Positions 17,071 through 25,491 of a stretch of DNA of 64,000 bases are shown here, in pieces. The notes below the pieces were generated by a model. The model worked only from the letters and a program-made list of their open reading frames with translations, did not search any database and was not told the DNA's origin. Within the stretch, counting starts at the first letter, position 1, and every line of letters starts with the position of its first letter. This DNA is from Desulfovibrio sp. ZJ209. Lineage in GTDB: Bacteria > Desulfobacterota > Desulfovibrionia > Desulfovibrionales > Desulfovibrionaceae. The DNA lies in the NCBI RefSeq assembly GCF_011039135.1, contig NZ_JAAKEJ010000002.1, positions 248,001-312,000 of the forward strand, in the 5' to 3' direction. The position numbers and the translations under genes are program-made.

Positions 17071-17923
17071 ACCCGCCTCCCGCAACGCCGGCCGTGCCCT
17101 TGCCGGCCCGTGCCCCTTCCTCCCACCACCACGCCGCGCGGTGGCAGAGCAGGTCGATGTCGCCGGCCGCGGCCACATTGAGCATCTTGCGGTACTGGCG
17201 CACGGCCTCGAGGCTGTGGGCATTGGCCTCGAAGAGGCCGCTGAAGAGCTCCGCATCCTCGGTGAGCATCTTGGCCGCGGCCGCCCGCCGGCGCTCGAAG
17301 GAGGGCGTGAGGAAGGGCAACAGCTCCTCCTCGCCCGCGAGCAGCGCGAAGTACGCGAGATTGGTGATGAAGTTGGTGTTCTGGATGCGGGCCATGGCGC
17401 GATCGTGCGCGGCCGCGGAACAGCGGAAGGTGCGGCAGCCGAGGGCCGTGAAAAAGCCCTCCACCCGGGCGAGGTGCGCCTCTTCCGCGCCCTTGCCCGC
17501 CACCACGGCCACGGGCTGGTCGGCCCCCGGGGCGGACTTGGGCCCGAAGAGCGGATGCGTGCCCACCACCGGCCCCCCCCAGAGGCGTTCCATCTGGCGC
17601 AGGGGCCGCTCCTTGACCGAGGTGATGTCCGCGAGCACCGCCCCGGGCGCAAGCTGCGCCGTCACGGCCTTTGCCACTTCGGCAAACACGGCCGCGGGCA
17701 CGCAGAGCAGGGCGAGGTCCGCCCCCGCCAGCGCCGCCTTGAGCGCTTCTGTGGTGAGCGGCTGATCAACGCCCGTGACATCAAGGCCGGCCGCCCGCGC
17801 CCGCGCAAGCAGCATGGCGCCCATGCGCCCCCGGGAGCCGACGATGGCCGCCTTTCCGGGGGCACCGGGGCCCAGGGACGGGCGCTGCCCCGGAGCGGGC
17901 GTTTCTCCCTGTTCCGCAGTCAT
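16790..17923 (-). CDS. tyrA: Prephenate/arogenate dehydrogenase, with anomalous C-terminal extension
   Basis: The first about 265 residues are a normal TyrA: a dinucleotide-binding start (AAIVGSRGRMGAMLLARA), DITSVKERPL, VVGTHPLFGPKSAPG and IQNTNFITNLAYFALL. It oxidises prephenate (or arogenate) toward tyrosine. Family members usually end soon after the DLLCHRAAWWW stretch, but this frame continues about 100 more residues of Gly/Ala/Arg/Pro-rich sequence antisense to dinB. A stop (TAG) occurs just after WWW in another phase, around 17070, so a one-base loss in or near the G-rich tract at about 17120-17135, real or from sequencing, would explain the tail. The start overlaps the aroA stop (ATGA). 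Confidence 0.8.
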   Translation of the reverse strand: MTAEQGETPAPGQRPSLGPGAPGKAAIVGSRGRMGAMLLARARAAGLDVTGVDQPLTTEALKAALAGADLALLCVPAAVFAEVAKAVTAQLAPGAVLADITSVKERPLRQMERLWGGPVVGTHPLFGPKSAPGADQPVAVVAGKGAEEAHLARVEGFFTALGCRTFRCSAAAHDRAMARIQNTNFITNLAYFALLAGEEELLPFLTPSFERRRAAAAKMLTEDAELFSGLFEANAHSLEAVRQYRKMLNVAAAGDIDLLCHRAAWWWEEGARAGKGTAGVAGGGFSPGAACPRAEEGRPGADPGSRRKGRRRGCRRAARRPCRSARAGCPAPGQGAGGALPPPGPAGSPGVAGRNLARRPGATIARPPARSRRPRAR

Positions 17924-19359
17924 GAAAGGCGGCTCCAGAGCTCCCAGAACCCGGGGAAGGACTTGCGCACCACCGTGGGGTCGTCGAGGCGGGCGCGCAC
18001 ATCGAGCTTGGGGTCGCGCAGGCCGAGGAGCGCCAGCGACATGGCCATGCGGTGGTCGTTGTGCGCCGAGAGCGTGACGCCCTCGCGCAGCCGGGGGGCG
18101 TCGGGCCGGTTGCGCACATGCCCGGCGAGGCCGCCCATGCCGCTCACGAGCAGGCCGTCCGAGAGCGCGTCCACCGTGACGCCGGCCTTGGCGAGCTCCT
18201 CGGCAGGGGCGGCGATGCGGTCGGACTCCTTGAGGCGCAAGTGCGCCACGTTGCGCACCCGGGTCGAGCCCTTGGCAAAGGCCGCGAGCACGGCCACCGT
18301 GGGCACGAGGTCCGGGCAGGCGCCCATGTCGAGCTCAACGCCGTGCAGCTCCGTGGGGGAGACGGTGACGGCGTCCGGCTCCACCTTCACGCGCGCGCCC
18401 ATTTTCTGGAGGATGGCGAGCATGGCGCGGTCGCCCTGGAGCGAGTCTGCCCTGAGGCCCTCCACGCGCACCGGGCGCGGGCCGAGGGCGCCGGCCGCGA
18501 GAAAGTAGGACGCGCCCGACCAGTCCCCTTCCACCACATAGTCGCCCGGCCTGTAGGCGCCTGGCCACACGGTCACGCGCAGGCAGCCCGGGGCGGCGTC
18601 GCGCAGGTTGCGCCAGGCCGTGCCGGTGAGGGATTCCCACGGGTCGGAGAGCCGCGCGCGCATGGACACGCGAAAGCGGATGCCGAAATCCGTCAGGCAC
18701 TGGAGGGTCAGGCCCACATAGGGCCAGGACACGGCCTTGCGCCCGGCGAGCTCCAGCGTGAGCGGCGAGGGGCACATGGGCGCGGCGAGCAGCAGCCCGG
18801 AAAAGTACTGGCTGGAAGATTCCATGCCCACGCGCACCACGCCGTCGGCGAGCGACGGCGCGAGCCCGCAGGCCTGGAGCAGGAAGGGCGGGCAGCCCGG
18901 CTTGCCCTCCCACGTGACGCCGGCGCCAAGGCGCACGAGCACGTCGCAGAGCTCGCCGATGGGGCGCTCGTGCATGCGGCCCTCGCCATGGATGCGGAAC
19001 AGGCCCGCGCCCGCGGCGAGAACGGCGGTGAGCAGGCGGCAGGTGGTGCCGGATTCGCCCACGTTGCAGGCGAGCGGGCTCCCGTGGCCCCCGCGCGGGG
19101 CGCCGGCCATGCCTTGAACACGCCAGCCCGTCGGCGCGCCGCCGGCGTCGCCCTCGTGCAGGGGCTCCATTTTGGCGCCCGCCTCGCAGAGGATGGCGCG
19201 GGTGCGCTCAAGGTCCGCGCTTTCAAGGGTGTGGCGCACACGGGATTCGCCGTCGGCCAGGGCCGCGCCGATGAGGTAGCGGTGCGAGAGGGACTTGGAC
19301 GCCGGCGCCGGGATGATGACCGGCGCTTCGGCCGCGTCCGTGCTGTTCTGGTCAGTCAT
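17920..19359 (-). CDS. aroA: 3-phosphoshikimate 1-carboxyvinyltransferase (EPSP synthase)
   Basis: A 479-residue enzyme joining shikimate-3-phosphate and phosphoenolpyruvate. Substrate motifs are PASKSLSHRYLIGAALADG near the start, NVGESGTTCRLLTAVLAAG with the PEP-binding loop, GDWSGASYFLAAG, and the C-terminal LRLKESDRI and HNDHRMAMSLALLGL. The ATG at 19359 was chosen because GAAGGT lies at ribosome-site distance upstream. It is the fourth enzyme gene of the aromatic operon, one base after pheA and overlapping tyrA by four bases. Confidence 0.94.
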   Translation of the reverse strand: MTDQNSTDAAEAPVIIPAPASKSLSHRYLIGAALADGESRVRHTLESADLERTRAILCEAGAKMEPLHEGDAGGAPTGWRVQGMAGAPRGGHGSPLACNVGESGTTCRLLTAVLAAGAGLFRIHGEGRMHERPIGELCDVLVRLGAGVTWEGKPGCPPFLLQACGLAPSLADGVVRVGMESSSQYFSGLLLAAPMCPSPLTLELAGRKAVSWPYVGLTLQCLTDFGIRFRVSMRARLSDPWESLTGTAWRNLRDAAPGCLRVTVWPGAYRPGDYVVEGDWSGASYFLAAGALGPRPVRVEGLRADSLQGDRAMLAILQKMGARVKVEPDAVTVSPTELHGVELDMGACPDLVPTVAVLAAFAKGSTRVRNVAHLRLKESDRIAAPAEELAKAGVTVDALSDGLLVSGMGGLAGHVRNRPDAPRLREGVTLSAHNDHRMAMSLALLGLRDPKLDVRARLDDPTVVRKSFPGFWELWSRLS

Positions 19360-19360
19360 G

Positions 19361-20554
19361 TCAGATACCTTCTTCGTCGTCGCGGGCGCCGGCATCGACG
19401 CTCATGCGGTCGAGCTGGGGCCCGGTTGGATAGGTACCGAGGATGCGGAAGCTGGCGCAGGCGTGGCCGAGCTGCTTCAAAAGCTCCGCATGGCGCGGAT
19501 GGTCGAGGTCGCTCTCCACGTCGGCGAAAAAGACATACTTGCCGAGCTGCCCGTGGAGCGGCCGCGACTCGAGCTTGCGCATATTGATGCCGTTGGCCGC
19601 CAAAAGCTCGAGCACGGTGGAGAGCGCGCCGGCCTTGTCCGGCACGGTGAAGAGCAGCGAGGTCTTGTCCGCGCCCGACTGGCCCCCGGGCGTGGGCCGG
19701 GGCACGATGGCCGCCCGGGCCGAGGCCGCGCGCGGGGCGATGATCACAAAGCGCGTCCAGTTGCCGGGCTCGTCCTCGATGCGCCTGGCGAGCACGCCAA
19801 GGCCCAGCATGTCGGCGAGCTTGCCGTTGCCGATGGCGGCCGCGCCGGGCTCCCGGGCGGCCCGCTCGGCCGCCGCCGCCGTGGACTCCACGGGCACGAG
19901 CGCCGCGGCCGGCAAATGCGCGCGGAGCCAGCCGCCGCACTGGGCCAGCGGCTGCGGGTGCGAATACACCGTGCGCACCCTTGCGAGGCTCGGCTCGTTG
20001 GAGAGCAGGCAATGCGAGATGCGCGAGAAGAGCTCGGCCTCGATGACCACATCATGCTTGAGGAAGAGGTCGAAGCTCACACCCACCGTGCCCTGAAGCG
20101 AATTTTCCAGCGGCACCACGCCGAGCTCGCAGGCGCCGGAGCAGACCTCCTCAAAGACGCCCGCAATGTCCCGGCAGGGATGGAAGCTCGCCGCGTGGCC
20201 GAGGTATTCCACGCCCGCGAAGTAGGAGAACGTCCCCTCGGGCCCGAGGTAGGCCACGTTCTGCGGCCGCTGGAGCGCCCTGGAGGAGGACAGTATCTCG
20301 CGCCAGATGGCCCGCAGGTGCGGCTCGGGCAGGTCGCCCGGGTTGCGCGCGGCGAGCGAGTCCAGAAGGTCGCGCTCGCGCAGGGGCTTGAAGATGAGGT
20401 CGCGCCCCTCGGCCTTGATGCGGCCCACCTCGCGGCTCAGGGCCGCGCGCCGGTTGAAGAGCCGAAGCAGCTCCTCGTCCACGGCGTCGATCTCGCCGCG
20501 GATGGCGCCAAGGCGCGCGCTTGCGTCCGCTCCCTCATGCGTCTTCGCGCACAT
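19361..20554 (-). CDS. pheA: Chorismate mutase / prephenate dehydratase (P-protein)
   Basis: A 397-residue bifunctional enzyme for phenylalanine. Residues about 15-95 form the AroQ chorismate mutase (IRGEIDAVDEELLRLFNRRA). The prephenate dehydratase domain follows (VAYLGPEGTFSYFAG, VVPLENSLQGTVG, and NWTRFVII with the catalytic TRF). The C-terminal ACT domain (LLFTVPDKAGALSTVLELL, KLESRPLHG) gives phenylalanine feedback control. It lies between DHQ synthase II and aroA with gaps of two and one bases. Confidence 0.95.
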   Translation of the reverse strand: MCAKTHEGADASARLGAIRGEIDAVDEELLRLFNRRAALSREVGRIKAEGRDLIFKPLRERDLLDSLAARNPGDLPEPHLRAIWREILSSSRALQRPQNVAYLGPEGTFSYFAGVEYLGHAASFHPCRDIAGVFEEVCSGACELGVVPLENSLQGTVGVSFDLFLKHDVVIEAELFSRISHCLLSNEPSLARVRTVYSHPQPLAQCGGWLRAHLPAAALVPVESTAAAAERAAREPGAAAIGNGKLADMLGLGVLARRIEDEPGNWTRFVIIAPRAASARAAIVPRPTPGGQSGADKTSLLFTVPDKAGALSTVLELLAANGINMRKLESRPLHGQLGKYVFFADVESDLDHPRHAELLKQLGHACASFRILGTYPTGPQLDRMSVDAGARDDEEGI

Positions 20555-20556
20555 GC

Positions 20557-21552
20557 TCAGACCTCCCTGATGTCCTCGGCGACGCGCATGCCGAAATGCC
20601 GGCCGGCCCCGCCCTTGGCGTCGTCCACGCGGCAGAGCACTTCGTCCCCGGGCTCGAGCGCCACCACGCTCACGGGCTCGCCCCTGGGCGTCACGAGGCG
20701 GATGGTCTCGGCATTCTGGAGAAAGACCGCGCCCTTGACCGGCCCGTTCTCTCCCGGCACTTCGGCCTCGATGAGCAGCATGGGCCTCACCTCGATCTTC
20801 ACGCGCCCGAGCGTGGCCACGCCCGTGGAGCCGTCCGCCGAAACGATGAGTACTTCCTGGCCGGCGCGCAGCTCGCCCAAATAGGTGGTGCGGTCATGCG
20901 GCAGGCGCACATAGGCATGCACCGCGCCCGCGTTGACGCGGAAGGGCCGGGAGGCCACATATTCGTTGTGCTCGGTCTCGGCGTGCACGAGGAAGGTGAA
21001 GGCGCTGGCATTGCCCACCAGCATGCCCTGCCCGCGCTGAAGCAGGGAGAGCGTGTCCGCGCAGACGCGGTGCCCGAGGCCCACGGGCTCCACGCGCGTG
21101 ACGCGCGCCGGCACGAGCGTTTCCTCCCCCTGCGAGAGCTTGCACTGCGCCACGATGGCCTTGATGTCGGATACGGCCGAGACCGGCACCACGATGCCGG
21201 CCACGCCGCGCTCGAGGATGCCCGCGGCGAGCCTGGCCTGCTCGAGGTTCGCGGCCTCGACGAGCACGTCGTCGCTCTGGGCGAGGAGGTTCTCCACCGG
21301 GATGATCTCCCAGCCGGAGGCCAGCACCACGCGCTCGCCGGCGCGCAGGCGGGCAAGCGCCTCCTCCTCGTCCGCCTTGGCGGCGAGGCTCATAAGCGGG
21401 GTCTCCTCGTCGTTCCAGACCTCGCAGCGCGAGAGCGTGGCGGCCTGGGGCGCATGCGCTTCCGGCACGATGACCCCATCCACGCCCGACTCGAGCGCCA
21501 GGGTCAGGCTCTCCTTGTCATAGGGCACACAACGGAAATAGATGCGCGGCAT
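20557..21552 (-). CDS. 3-dehydroquinate synthase II (archaeal type)
   Basis: A 331-residue enzyme of the AroB' family, unrelated to classical AroB. It oxidatively deaminates and cyclises the ADTH product to 3-dehydroquinate, using NAD. Typical stretches are VDGVIVPEAHA, the GERVVLASGWEIIPVENLLAQ segment, RVEPVGLGHRVCADTLSLL and GMLVGNASAFTFLVHAE. It lies directly after ADTH synthase with a 2-bp gap, giving a complete alternative entry to the shikimate pathway, as known in Desulfovibrio vulgaris-type genomes. Confidence 0.92.
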   Translation of the reverse strand: MPRIYFRCVPYDKESLTLALESGVDGVIVPEAHAPQAATLSRCEVWNDEETPLMSLAAKADEEEALARLRAGERVVLASGWEIIPVENLLAQSDDVLVEAANLEQARLAAGILERGVAGIVVPVSAVSDIKAIVAQCKLSQGEETLVPARVTRVEPVGLGHRVCADTLSLLQRGQGMLVGNASAFTFLVHAETEHNEYVASRPFRVNAGAVHAYVRLPHDRTTYLGELRAGQEVLIVSADGSTGVATLGRVKIEVRPMLLIEAEVPGENGPVKGAVFLQNAETIRLVTPRGEPVSVVALEPGDEVLCRVDDAKGGAGRHFGMRVAEDIREV

Positions 21553-21554
21553 GA

Positions 21555-22352
21555 CTACTCCCCAAGGATCTTGAGGGCCTGGTCCACGGTGGCGTTTTCA
21601 TGCACGATGGCGCGCAGCGCCCGCACGAGCTCCACGCGGCGCGGATGCTGGAAGACGTTGCGGCCCATGGAGATGCCGGCCCCGCCCGCCTGCAGGGAGT
21701 CATACACCATCTGGAGCACGGCGCGGTCGGAGTCCATGCGCTCGCCGCCGGCGATGACCACGGGCACGCAGCAGTTGGCCACCACGTCGGCGAAGCTGTC
21801 CACATCGCCCGTGTAGGAGACCTTGACGATGTCCGCGCCGAGCTCCACGCCCACGCGCGCGCAATGGGCGATATTGGCCGGGTCAAAGCTGTTCTTCACC
21901 TGCGGGCCGCGCGCGTAGACCATGGCGAGCAGCGGCATGTGCCAGTTGTCGCAGGCTTCGGCGATGGCGCCCATGTCGCGCAGCATGTCGCGCTCGTTGA
22001 CATCGCCCAAATTGATGTGCACGGAGACCGCGTCCGCGCCGTGCTTCAGGCCCTCTTCCACCGTGCCCACAAGGGTCTTGGTGTTGCCGTTGGGCGAGAG
22101 CGCGGTGGAGGCGGAGAGGTGCACGATGAGGCCGATGTCCTTGCCGGCGCTGCGGTGCGAGCAGCGCACGAGGCCCTTGTGCATGAGCACGGCGTCCGCG
22201 CCGGCCTTGGCCATGTCGTTGACGGTCTCGCGCATGTCGATGAGGCCGTCCACGAGGCCCATGGTCACGCCGTGGTCCATGGGCACGATGATGGTGCGGC
22301 CGTCCGTGCGGTCGATGATGCGCTCCATGCGAACCTGTTTGCCGAGATACAT
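21555..22352 (-). CDS. 2-amino-3,7-dideoxy-D-threo-hept-6-ulosonate (ADTH) synthase
   Basis: A 265-residue class I aldolase-like enzyme that starts the archaeal-type shikimate route from aspartate semialdehyde and a deoxy-sugar phosphate. The TIM barrel shows TIIVPMDHGVTMG at the first strand, AVLMHKGLV, SVHINLGDVNERDML, ADIVKVSYTGDVDSF with the Schiff-base lysine, and VVIAGGERMDSD. It is the first structural gene behind the Phe/Tyr leader peptide and attenuator. Start at 22352 with a GAAGCTTCCC stretch upstream. Confidence 0.9.
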   Translation of the reverse strand: MYLGKQVRMERIIDRTDGRTIIVPMDHGVTMGLVDGLIDMRETVNDMAKAGADAVLMHKGLVRCSHRSAGKDIGLIVHLSASTALSPNGNTKTLVGTVEEGLKHGADAVSVHINLGDVNERDMLRDMGAIAEACDNWHMPLLAMVYARGPQVKNSFDPANIAHCARVGVELGADIVKVSYTGDVDSFADVVANCCVPVVIAGGERMDSDRAVLQMVYDSLQAGGAGISMGRNVFQHPRRVELVRALRAIVHENATVDQALKILGE

Positions 22353-22404
22353 GGGAAGCTCCTTCGGTTTGTGGCCCCGAAACACGCCGGCGCGGCCGGC
22401 GGAA

Positions 22405-22440
22405 CAAAAAAGGGCCGCCGGCACATGCCCGCGGCCCTGG
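22405..22440 (-). terminator. Attenuator terminator of the aromatic operon
   Basis: An 8-bp perfect stem AGGGCCGC / GCGGCCCT with a 12-nt loop is followed on the minus strand by six T residues. It lies 23 bp after the leader-peptide stop and about 50 bp before the ADTH synthase start, so transcription must pass it to reach the operon. That position is what is expected of a transcription attenuator. Confidence 0.8.
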
Positions 22441-22462
22441 ACTTCACGTTGGCGGTATGGCG

Positions 22463-22570
22463 TCAGCGCAGTTCCCGGCCGCAGGCATCCGTAAAGTAAA
22501 AGTACGCAAAGAAAGAGCGGCTGGCGCCGGCGGCGTACTGGATGGCTGCGGGGGAAAGAACGCTCGACAT
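22463..22570 (-). CDS. Phe/Tyr-rich leader peptide of the aromatic operon
   Basis: A 35-codon frame with its own GGAG ribosome site starts at 22570. Codons 20-26 read FFAYFYF and Tyr also occurs at codon 12, giving four Phe and three Tyr in 35 residues. It stops 23 bp before a strong terminator that precedes the operon for tyrosine and phenylalanine synthesis. This is the layout of ribosome-mediated attenuation: stalling at Phe or Tyr codons when charged tRNAs are scarce would favour an antiterminator. The antiterminator pairing was not derived, so the mechanism is an inference from composition and position. Confidence 0.8.
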   Translation of the reverse strand: MSSVLSPAAIQYAAGASRSFFAYFYFTDACGRELR

Positions 22571-22662
22571 GGGTGACTCCGTTGACTTGGCATAGCGCCC
22601 GCCGGGGCGGCGTGTCAAGGATTTTCCCGGCGGCCGCAAAACAAAACGCGCCCGGGCGCCCG

Positions 22663-23592
22663 CTACCGGGCGGGCTTTTCCTTGAGCTTGTTGTTGTAGG
22701 CCGTGACCATCTGCCCGAAATACACGGTGAACAGCGGGAACATGATCAGGCCGACGAGAGAGAGGATCAGGCTCAGCACCTTGCCCATGGGTGTCGCCGG
22801 GTTGATGTAGCAGCCCACGGTGGAGGCGTTCATGCCGGCCCACCACAGGGCGTTCCAGAAGTTCTCGACAGCCGGGTTCACGGCCTTCTCGGCCACATAG
22901 AAGATGAGGCCCGACATGTAGATGAAGGGCACGAGCACGATGATGTACGACACAAACACCGTGGAGGCCAGGTTTTCGCTCAGGTAGTTGACGACCATGA
23001 CGAGCGCCACGATGCCGCGCACGATGGGGATGAAGCAGATATAGCTCAAAAGCTCGTGGCTCACCGCGATGTTATACTGCTCGATGAGGTTCAGGTACGG
23101 GATGGCGATGAAGAGAAAGGGGAAGGAGACGATGAAGAAGCGCAGCTTGTGCTTCGAGGTGATGAAGCGGTAGAGATATTCCAGCAGGAAGACGATACAG
23201 ACGTAATACTGGTACTTCATGTAGAGCGGATTTTCCAGATAGTCCACGCCCTTGAAGGTATCGAAGGAAATGAAGGCGATGAGCCCGAAAGAGAGCACTA
23301 TGGTCAGGATATTGAGGATGTGGGGCAGCGTTTTCGACCAGAAGGGATACCTGTGGCCCGAGGGTTCCGGCCCTTTGCTGCCGCTGGTGGCGGCCTTGAG
23401 GGCGTCGGCCGCCGTGGCCTGTACCGCCTTGGCCGCGGCCACCTGCTCCTTGCCCTCCGCCGCCACCTGCGCCGCTTCCGCGGCCGCCGTCTTGGCCGCC
23501 GCCGCGGCCGTCTGCGCGGCCTCCGCCGCTGTCTGCGCCGCCGCTGCCGCGGCCTGTGTGGGTTCAGTCGTCCCGGTCGTCTCGGTCGTCAT
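22663..23592 (-). CDS. Six-helix voltage-gated-like cation channel with atypical filter
   Basis: A 309-residue membrane protein. Residues 1-75 are a low-complexity Ala/Thr/Glu stretch of near-repeats (TAAEAAQ, TAAAAAK) likely to form a long helix or coiled coil. Six membrane segments follow, then a pore region NALWWAGMNASTVGCYINP. The position where potassium channels have TVGYGD reads TVGCYI, so ion selectivity is uncertain. There is no C-terminal RCK domain. The ATG at 23592 has an AAGGTGG ribosome site; an upstream GTG is also possible. It is transcribed toward the aromatic operon leader but ends about 90 bp before it. Confidence 0.75.
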   Translation of the reverse strand: MTTETTGTTEPTQAAAAAAQTAAEAAQTAAAAAKTAAAEAAQVAAEGKEQVAAAKAVQATAADALKAATSGSKGPEPSGHRYPFWSKTLPHILNILTIVLSFGLIAFISFDTFKGVDYLENPLYMKYQYYVCIVFLLEYLYRFITSKHKLRFFIVSFPFLFIAIPYLNLIEQYNIAVSHELLSYICFIPIVRGIVALVMVVNYLSENLASTVFVSYIIVLVPFIYMSGLIFYVAEKAVNPAVENFWNALWWAGMNASTVGCYINPATPMGKVLSLILSLVGLIMFPLFTVYFGQMVTAYNNKLKEKPAR

Positions 23593-23651
23593 GGTGTCCA
23601 CCTTCACCGAAGGTTAGATTCCTTAAGGCAGTTGACAGTTCTTCCTTAAAT

Positions 23652-24076
23652 CCGTCTGGAGCGAAGCGGAAGACGGGGGCGTGTGCCGGAAGAATCCTAA
23701 AAAATAAGATTTTTCACTGCTGGCGCGCTAGCCGTTGGCGAGCCTGCGAGCCTTACGGATAGCGACAGAGGCAGTGTTGGCTGTCCAGCGAGCTACCTAA
23801 CTGCTGTCTTCATCCGTAGCTTCCTTCGTCGCAACGGCTGAAGCAAGGAAGACAAAAATTTCCGAAGGGAGTGTACTTAAGTACTCGACCGAGGAAATTT
23901 TTTTCTGACGCAGCCAGCAGTGAAGCGCTAGCCGTTGCCCGGCTTGCCGGGCTTACGGATAGCGACAGTGGTTTCGTTGTCTAAACTCCGTGGTAGCTAA
24001 TTGCTGTCTTCATCCGTAGCTTCCTTCGTCGCAACGGCTGAAGCAAGGCTGTTTTTGACGGATAATTTCGGCATTA
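23652..24076 (+). repeat. Interspersed structured repeat, copy B (425 bp, two modules)
   Basis: This copy has the conserved left end CCGTCTGGAGCGAAGCGG, the AAAAAATAAGATTTTT hairpin and the right end GACGGATAATTTCGGCATTA. Its arms are TTCACTGCTGGC (23713-23724) and GCCAGCAGTGAA (23913-23924), a perfect 12-bp match. It holds two 120-bp modules that begin GCTAGCCGTTG and end CAACGGCTGAAGC. One is inserted after the left arm and the other just after the right arm, both immediately before an AAGG. It lies between the cation-channel gene and the MFS gene. Confidence 0.9.
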
Positions 24077-24130
24077 CCCAAGCCGCACAGCCACATCGCG
24101 AACGCGAAAACATGACCCCACAGCGCGGCT

Positions 24131-25477
24131 TCACGCGAGCTTCAGGCGCTTGCCATAGATAAAGGTCACGGCCGCGCCCATGAGCTGCACCGCGATGGAA
24201 ACCAGCAGCACGGCCGTTATGCCGCCGAGGCTCAGGAGCACGGGCATGAAGAACACGCCGAGGATGGCCCCCACCTTGCCGAGCATGGCGGCGATGCCCA
24301 TGCCGGCGCCGCGCTCCGCCACCGGGTAGATCTTCGAGGGGATGATGAAGGTGACGAGGTGCGGCCCGGCGTTGAGCGCGGTCTCAAAGACCACGAATGC
24401 CAAAAAGCTCACCCACACCGGCCAGCCCCACGCGTGCCCGGCCCAGAGCACGGCCAGCGAGAGCGCGCAGAGCACGAAGGTCCAGCCCATGAGACGCACG
24501 GAATTCACCTTGTGCAGCACGGCAAGCCCGATGGCGAAGCCCGCGCCGATGAAGATATTGATGAAGATGGTCGTGCGCACGGAGTCGAGCACCTTGGGCA
24601 GCCCCTCGTCCGCGCCGCCCTGGAGCCCGAGGGCCATGACGAGGATGGGCAGGAACACGCCGAAGCCATAGACCCCCAGGCCCTCGCAGGCCCAGGAAAT
24701 GCCGCTGAAGATGACCTTGTCGAGGTTTTCGCCGCGGAACATGGCCCCCCAGGAGACCGGCTTGCCCGCGTCCTGTTTCGGCAGCGGGAGCACCTCGGCG
24801 CGGGGCCCGAGAAAGTCCCGCGCGGCCTCTTGGGCCTTTTTGGTCTCGCCGCGGGCCATGAGCCAGCGCGGGCTCTGGTACCAGCGCAGGCGCAGCAGGA
24901 ACCCGAGCACCCCGAGCCCGCCCACGAAGAGGATGAGGTCTGGCCACGCCGCGGCCGTGGGGTCGGTCTTGAGGAGAAAGTACGCATACGCCGCGCCACC
25001 CACGAAGCCCACGGCGCAGGTGGCCTTGGCGAGGCCCACGAAGAAGCTCTCCCACTTGGCCGGCATCACCTCGGAGATATAGCCCGAGTCGAGGCTGTAG
25101 CCGCCGCCCACGCCGAGCCCGATGACAAAGAGGCTGCCTGCGAGCGGCCAGAAGCTGTCGGAGAAATACACCCCGCCGGCCCCGGCCGCGATGATCAGCG
25201 GGCAGAGGCGGAACCAGACGAGATAGCCCATGCTGTCCATGAGCTTGCCGATGAAGAGCGAGCCCACGGCGATGCCCACGAGGCCGCTTGCGCCGAGGAT
25301 GCCCTGCTCGGCGGCGCTGAGTGACGGCGTGCCGAGGAGCAGGATGAGCGGGATGATGATGCCCGCGATGGTGGAGAGCGCCGCGCCGATGAGCTGCTCC
25401 AGCGAGGCCACGGCAAAGATGTACCAATGCCGGGCCCGCAGGGGCATCCGCGCGATGGGGACGAGCTGTTCTGCCAT
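24131..25477 (-). CDS. MFS transporter, sugar-porter/MHS-like
   Basis: A 448-residue inner-membrane transporter with 12 predicted helices. It has the loop 2-3 signature FIGKLMDSMGY and the sugar-porter-type motif YQSPRWLMARGE after helix 6. The stop codon lies beyond repeat copy B and the start is 14 bp downstream of the urea channel stop, so the two are one transcription unit behind the urease operon. The substrate is unknown; a nitrogenous or nickel-chelate substrate would suit the setting, but the sequence does not show this. Confidence 0.8.
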   Translation of the reverse strand: MAEQLVPIARMPLRARHWYIFAVASLEQLIGAALSTIAGIIIPLILLLGTPSLSAAEQGILGASGLVGIAVGSLFIGKLMDSMGYLVWFRLCPLIIAAGAGGVYFSDSFWPLAGSLFVIGLGVGGGYSLDSGYISEVMPAKWESFFVGLAKATCAVGFVGGAAYAYFLLKTDPTAAAWPDLILFVGGLGVLGFLLRLRWYQSPRWLMARGETKKAQEAARDFLGPRAEVLPLPKQDAGKPVSWGAMFRGENLDKVIFSGISWACEGLGVYGFGVFLPILVMALGLQGGADEGLPKVLDSVRTTIFINIFIGAGFAIGLAVLHKVNSVRLMGWTFVLCALSLAVLWAGHAWGWPVWVSFLAFVVFETALNAGPHLVTFIIPSKIYPVAERGAGMGIAAMLGKVGAILGVFFMPVLLSLGGITAVLLVSIAVQLMGAAVTFIYGKRLKLA

Positions 25478-25491
25478 GATGGTGCCCCGGA

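Noticed and set aside
14470-17652. A very long open frame on the minus strand opposite prfA and dinB
   Set aside because: It is a high-GC antisense shadow: it has low-complexity Ala/Arg/Gly/His composition, while prfA and dinB on the other strand have complete family motifs.
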